The position numbers and the translations under genes were made by a program. Source: Prosapia bicincta (lineage: Eukaryota; Arthropoda; Insecta; Hemiptera; Cercopidae). From it: DNA of 64,000 nt. Location: the NCBI GenBank assembly GCA_036971475.1, contig JBAIZL010000002.1, positions 171,118,024 to 171,182,023 of the forward strand, read 5' to 3'. Under the pieces are notes generated by a model. The model saw nothing but the letters and a program-made list of their open reading frames with translations. It searched no databases and had not been told where the DNA came from. Positions 57,806 through 64,000 of the stretch are shown in pieces; the first letter of the stretch is position 1; each line of letters starts with the position of its first letter.

Positions 57806-58325
57806 GTAGTCAACAGATGCCTCTATTAGTTAATTCTTTGGGACTTCCCTCGGACCAATAGGTAGAAGTCCAATCTCCTCAGAGGCTCTGGCTAACCACC
57901 TCCTCATGTGAGGAGCCTGTAACCTTTACATGGCACATCCCCAGGTGGCGGATAGGGAGATGCCTCTATTGGTTAATTCTTTGGGACCTCCCTCAGACCA
58001 ACAGGTAGAAGTCAACTTCCTCGGAGGCTTTGGCTAATCACCTCCTCATGCGAAGGGCCTGTAACCTCTACATGGTACGTCCCCAGGGGATAGGGGTATG
58101 CCTCTATTGATAAATCATTTGGGACCTCCTTTGGACTAACAGGTAGAAGTCCAACCTTCATGGAGGGTTTAGCTACCCACCTCCTCATTGGGGCAGCCTG
58201 TAACCCCTACAAGGCACGTCCCCAGGTGGCGGATAAGGGGTTGCCTCTATTGGTTAATCCTTTAAGACCTCCCTCAGACCAACAGGTAGAAGTCCAACCT
58301 CCTTGGAGACTTTGGCTACCACCTC
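57806..58325. repeat. four-copy ~137-146-bp tandem repeat
   Basis: Units beginning near TGCCTCTATTGGTTAATTCT at 57813, 57959, 58096 and 58241 contain CCTCAGACCAACAGGTAGAA and GGCTACCCACCTCCTCAT. They have diverged by substitutions and small indels. GC-rich relative to the surroundings; origin unknown. Confidence 0.85.
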
Positions 58326-59259
58326 ATATGATGAATTCAAGCACAGCATAAAATTTGATTTTATAGAGGATACTTCACCAACCAACACATTTTCTAATCT
58401 GTTTTAAAAATAAAAGCAAATGAAATTTAAAGTTAAAAACAAAAAATTGTAAATAGGAAACAGCTTTAAAATTTAAAATTGTTGAATGAAAATCTAAACA
58501 TATGAGTGAATAAGCTAAACTTTTTGACAGAGTAGGTTGATAAGCTATCAATTAACAACATACATATAAATCATTTGAGCCAAGAATATGCATAAAGGAA
58601 TATTTTTTTAAAATCCAATTTTATACCAATGTTCAAATATATACTTTTGGATTCACTGCTTATGATATGAAGTGAATAATAAAATGTGATTCAATTTTGT
58701 CATTAACCATCTACCCTTGATAATAAATTTAAAATGCTGGAACAGACGTTAATAATTTACTGTGAGCACTGGAAAGGTTTTTACATTTTTCATGACTAGA
58801 ACATTCCAAGAGCAGTTTTATTCTGGCAGCTGTATGTGATTATGGATTCTTTTAACCAGTACTCATTGTTATTGATCTTATTTGTTCTGGATCGCATGTT
58901 GTAATTTTCTAAGCATTTTACTTATTATTAGTTGGGAAATGATGCCTCAAAGGAATATATTACATTATTTCGGAGAAGAAAACTTCTATGAAGATATTGT
59001 CTTGCTTGCGGTAAAGCATTTGTCATTTTTATTAATAGTTATTTTAATTTGAGTAGTGTACCTAAATCCTAAAAGTCCCTGAATATCTTAGGACCGATAT
59101 GAATACACATTTGATTAATCTTTCGTTTAACACCTTCAAAAATGTTTGATCAAACCTTTTTTGAGTAACTTGAGGATAATGATATTGACATGGGTTGAAG
59201 TCTCAGTATATGACTTCCAGTAAAAATCCCAATGTCATCCTGAACGTTTTGAACATTAG

Positions 59260-60770
59260 ATAAATGTCCATTGGATGTTTATAACCTGTACATGGGTAAT
59301 ATCGAAGCAGAATTCCTAAAAACTCAAACACACCAACCATTATGTTGGTACAGATATATAGACGACATCTTCGTAATTTGGACACAGGGAATCTCAACGC
59401 TGACAAGTTTTTTGAAGGTCTTATCACTATTCTCTACACTTCAATTCATCTGGGAGAAATCTACAGCAACTATCACCTTCTTGGATGTATATGTAACAAT
59501 CAGAGATGGGAATATCTCTACAGGTGTCCACATCCAATCGACAAACCATCTATAATACCTACATTTCAATAGCAACCACCCTATGAATATAAAAAGATCC
59601 ATACCATACAGTCAAGCAATCAGGGGCAAGAAAATTTGTTTTAACGATATAGCATTGGAGGATTTTAAAGACCTTACTAGCTTTCCTAAAAACGAGGATA
59701 TCCTAAACAACTTGTTGAGGATTAAATCCGCTTAGTTCAATCATCTGATGAACCCAGACCACCTATAGAAGACAACAAACTATATCTTTAGCCACAAATT
59801 ACCATCCAGGCCTAACGAAGCTGAACAAAATATTAAAGGATGGCTTCAAGATTCTTAAAGCTTCCACCCACACCAAAGATCTTTTCTCAAATCCACCACA
59901 TATTTGGTTCAGACAACCTTTTAATTTGAAAAATATTTTAGTACATCATAAATTACCAGATCCAAGTACTGATAAACCGCCTAAACTTTCTCATGAATCC
60001 TTTCCGTGCAATAGATCTAGATGCAAGACATGTCCAATACACATCCCAACAAGTAGTTTCCATAGCCTAGCAACCAATGTGGACTTCAAGATTCAGGGTG
60101 ATCATACTTGTACATTCAAAAATGTAATATACCAGTTGCGATGTTAATTTTGCCCGGCACAGTACATAGGCCTTACCACGGATGGTCTGAGCATCAGAAT
60201 GAATGGCCACAGACATGACGTTGGAACCATGAACATAGACAGGCCAACCGCTCAACACGCTGCTAATCACATCATATCTTCCAATGATTGTTATACCACC
60301 ATAATAATTAAGGCCCTCCCCCTGATTGGAACCCTTCAGAATTGAGAAGATTGGAGTTGTCATACCAGTGGTACACCAAATCTAGAGAACCTCCTAACCT
60401 CAACATCAGATAAAACTCCTTTTACCTTCTCCCTAACTTCTACCTTTTTTACAACTTAATTTACCTTCTTTTCTGACAGACTATTAATATCTAGTTTCTA
60501 ATAATCAATGTTTATACAAATCACATATAGTACTTTATCATAAACTATAAATCTGTGACACTTCAGTCTTTTCTTTTTTTTTTTTGAATGACACACTTTG
60601 TGTGATCGAAATATTTCAATAGTGTGATACATTTTTATATGTGTCTATGTATTTATTACCAAGAAATTGTAGTGTTGTACTATTACCTAGGTAAGTCTGT
60701 CAGTCTCCTATCTAGTCTAAAAATTCCTAAATAAGCTTTAAGCTCTACTAGAACTAACCTAATATATATA
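59260..60770 (+). pseudogene. diverged PLE2 copy (RT end through GIY-YIG and terminal repeat)
   Basis: The plus strand has THQPLCWYRYIDDIFVIWTQ (RT catalytic YxDD), ITFLDVYVTIRDGNISTG, then, after several stops, SFPCNRSRCKTCPIHIPTSS, a GIY-YIG core split by a stop (VIYQLRC then FCPAQYIGLTTDG), NGHRHDV and LELSYQWYTKSREPPNLNIR. The terminal repeat retains a hairpin CACAC-TTT-GTGTG then ATCGAAA and CCTAG|GTAAGT. Clearly older than the other PLE2 copies; unlike most PLE2 copies it is sense to the host gene and has no inverted partner. Confidence 0.9.
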
Positions 60771-60820
60771 TATATATATAGGTTAGTTTTGGTTGTTTAT
60801 ATATATATATATATATATAT

Positions 60821-61135
60821 ATGAAGTTAATATATTACTATTTTTGAGTAATTTTATCCACCATTAAGTGCAATAATTTTACCTTGAGTGATGAGGCACC
60901 TTTCGGTCTTTGACCATTGTCGAATCACTGATTTTTCTCTGCTGTGGATGCTACGTCCGTGAAGCCGGTGTTTGTTGAAGTTACGTGCACTATTTCTTGA
61001 TCTGTGTGTATGATGTATTTTTGAGTAATTTTATCCACCATTAAGTGCAATAATTTTACCTTGAGTGATGAGGCACCTTTCGGTCTTTGACCATTGTCGA
61101 ATCACTGATTTTTCTCTGCTGTGGATGCTATGATA

Positions 61136-61138
<3 letters not shown>
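60821..61138 (-). mobile_element. two tandem PLE1 ends (minus)
   Basis: 60821-61013 and 61014-61133 repeat the same end (GAGTAATTTTATCCACCATT ... TTTTCTCTGCTGTGGATGCTA) in the same orientation. Both contain the hammerhead-like motif. Confidence 0.85.
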
Positions 61139-61890
<752 letters not shown>

Positions 61891-61914
61891 ATATATATAT
61901 ATATATTCTAGAAA

Positions 61915-62023
61915 TTTAAAATTATCCGACAATGGTCAAAGACCGAAAGGTACCTCATCACTCAAGGTAAAGATATTGCACTTAATGGTGGATAAAATTA
62001 CACAAAATCAGTGATTTATTAGC

Positions 62024-62030
<7 letters not shown>
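61915..62030 (+). mobile_element. PLE1 terminal fragment
   Basis: CCGACAATGGTCAAAGACCG, AAAGGTACCTCATCACTCAA to TTCAT, then (TA)n. Starts inside the hammerhead-like motif, lacking the 5' helix I strand. Confidence 0.85.
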
Positions 62031-62061
<31 letters not shown>

Positions 62062-62064
<3 letters not shown>

Positions 62065-64000
62065 TTGATATTTTATGGTATCCATTGTTTTTCCGTTGCA
62101 CTGACTTTATGAAGTTAATATATTACTATTGTAAGTAATTTTTCCACCATTAAGTGCAATGATTTTACCTTGTGTGATGAGGCGCCTTACTTTTTTCAAT
62201 TTTTCTGGTGTAGATGTTCGGTCCGTCGTGTTGGTAATTGTTGACGTCATACACGTTTCCTCTTGAGTCTTGTGTATAATGTTTTAGAATAGTATGTCTT
62301 TTGTATAAATGTGGTATTTTTCTAGTGAGTTTAGTTCTATTGGGTTATTATTTATTTCGAGTATAGTTAGGTTATTTTCGTAATTTGTTATTTCATGTTT
62401 ATGTGATATTAGGTGTGCTGCAACATTTCATACTTTTGAATTTTTGTTTTTGAATGCTCTATAATGTTCTTCAAATCTTATTTTAAATGATCTGGTTGTT
62501 TTCCCTATGTAAAATGCGTTACAGTTGTTACATGTAATTTTGTAAATTCCTGATAGGTTATGTTTTTCTGAATTTGTTTTGTGGTTTGTGTTATTAAGAT
62601 ATTCTATTATTTTGTTGTTTGTTTGTATGTTGGAGTGTAGTATTCTTTGTTGTATATATTTGTTATTTTTTCTATTTTGTTATTGGTGTATTTATATTTT
62701 AGGTAGATTTTTTAATTTTTATTATTTTTGTGTTCCGGTTGTAGTGTTGTGTTTAGGGTAGGTTTTTTTGTGAATTTATTGTATATATTTTTTATAAGGT
62801 GTTTGTTGTATCCATTTTCTATTGCTATTTTTGTAATGTTATCTAATTCATCATTTTTTTATATTTGTTTGTTATCCTGTGTGTATTTTATTATTTTGTT
62901 TATCATGTTACTGTAATTGTAAATTTTGTGTGTCCAGGGGTGGTTAGAGTTGTAGTGTATTGTGGTGTTGTTGCAAGTAGGTTTCCTGTATACTGTAGTT
63001 TCTATTTTATTATCATTTATATTTAATGTGATGTCGAGATAGTTGATTGTTCTATTTGTTTCTGTTTCGACGGTGAATTGTATGCTTTTGTTGTATGTAT
63101 TTAGTTTGTTTAATATTATGATGTGTTTGTTGTGAATGGTAGGTTGGTATATTACAAGTATATCGTCTACATACCTTGTCCATAGTGAAATATTGTGTGT
63201 GTTTAGTATAGGTTTAATTATTATTTGTTCAAAGTGTTGTAAATATATTTCTGACATGACTGATGATATGGGTGATCCCATGGGCAGTCCATTTGTTTGT
63301 TTATAGTATTTATTGTTAAATTGGAAGTAATTTTGGTTACATATGTGTTTGGTTAGCGAAATGATACTATCTATTGTGTTTCTTTTTTCATTATTGTGTA
63401 TTAGTTTGTTTTTATTATTTCTATGGTTTCTTCTATTGGGATGCTAGGGTACATGTTAGTTATGTCATAACTTAATATTTTTGTGTTGCTGTTTGTTTTT
63501 ATGTTTTTAATTTTATTATTTAATTCGTATCCATTTTTTATATTGTATGTGTTGTTAATATGTATTTTAGATCTTATTATTTTGTCTAGTATTTTTGCGA
63601 TTATGTAAGATGGCGCTGTTGTGAAATTTATTAGTGGTCTAAATGGTGTGTCGGGTTTGTGGATTTTAGGTATGCCTGTTAATATTGGTGCGCATGGTTT
63701 TTAATGGGTATAGTCTTGTGTGGTATTTTAATTTATTTTTATAGTTTAGGGTATTTCGGTGAGTGACTATTAAGTTTTTTATTGTAATAAGGTATTTGCT
63801 AGTTGGGTCTGGGATTTGTTCGTATTTATTTTCTTTTATGTAGTTAGTCATTGAATCGATGTATTTGGTATTTTCTATTATTACTGGTGTATTTGTTTTA
63901 TCGGATTTTAATATTAAGTAGTCGTTGTTTTCTAGTTTTTCTCTGAGTTTTATGATTTTTTTTTCATTTATATATTGTTCCGGTTTTTTGTTTTTTTCCA
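62062..64000 (-). pseudogene. longest PLE1 copy, runs off the window
   Basis: Minus strand from the right edge: LKSDKTNTPVIIENTKYIDS (N-terminal PLE motif), KYHTRLYPLKTMRTNINRH, then frameshifts and stops. The open RT piece 62859-63281 has GSPISSVMSEIYLQHFEQI, RYVDDILVIYQPT and NYLDITLNI. A broken GIY-YIG region follows (62300-62600; FYIGKTTRSFKIRFEEHYRA-like). The terminal repeat (62062-62200) has lost most of the ribozyme-like motif through a deletion. The 5' end lies outside the window. Confidence 0.9.

Overview
This is AT-rich eukaryotic DNA carrying one host gene on the + strand, almost certainly the arthropod (probably insect) orthologue of GIGYF/Gyf, the GYF-domain adaptor of the 4EHP translational-repression machinery. 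I find nine exons (733-820, 5702-5846, 7363-7512, 11775-11918, 12484-12711, 20816-20982, 41628-41752, 52611-52683, 57371-57538). All have AG/GT borders and compatible phases and give one continuous reading frame of about 1.29 kb. Both ends of the gene lie outside the window. The GYF domain is split between exons 5 and 6. The species cannot be fixed from sequence alone; the insect call rests on the Gyf-like protein, mariner elements and abundant Penelope-like elements.

Everything else is intron, mostly repeats. 1-8700: mostly unremarkable AT-rich intron with a (CA)n tract and a foldback MITE. 8700-11395: about 24 copies of a 113-bp satellite unit. 12.7-20.8 kb: a non-LTR retrotransposon tail (RNase H and zinc-binding end), a foldback MITE, and a 3.9-kb array of about 72 copies of a 54-bp unit with higher-order duplications. 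21.1-22.1 kb: a TA-flanked MITE carrying its own 45-bp minisatellite. 22.3-41.6 kb: intron 6, a nest of Penelope-like elements (PLEs), mariners and one LTR retrotransposon with no recognisable pol. 41.7-52.6 kb (intron 7): more nested PLEs plus a deleted mariner. 52.7-57.4 kb: a hAT-like MITE. 57.5-64 kb: a four-copy repeat and three more PLE blocks, the last running off the window.

At least three PLE families are recognisable by protein. PLE1 has a YVDD reverse transcriptase and a C-terminal GIY-YIG nuclease. PLE2 has a YIDD RT, a Cys/His knuckle and GIY-YIG. PLE3 shows only GIY-YIG. A fourth, PLE4, is seen only by its terminal repeat. In most copies a minus-strand fragment is followed by an inverted plus-strand copy of its own 3' terminal region, and (TA)n tracts bound nearly every arm, so many loci are large palindromes.

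The best leads are: (1) hammerhead-ribozyme-like motifs in the PLE terminal repeats, two with canonical cores and two families that appear to replace the core C3-G8 pair by U3-A8; (2) a perfect 123-nt-arm palindrome made only of PLE1 ends; (3) an exon-like unit (acceptor, ribozyme, donor) in PLE2 ends; (4) an LTR element whose two LTRs are essentially identical through U3 but diverge abruptly just after the predicted transcription start; (5) the 54-bp array, open in several frames on both strands, with 1026-bp and 540-bp higher-order duplications.
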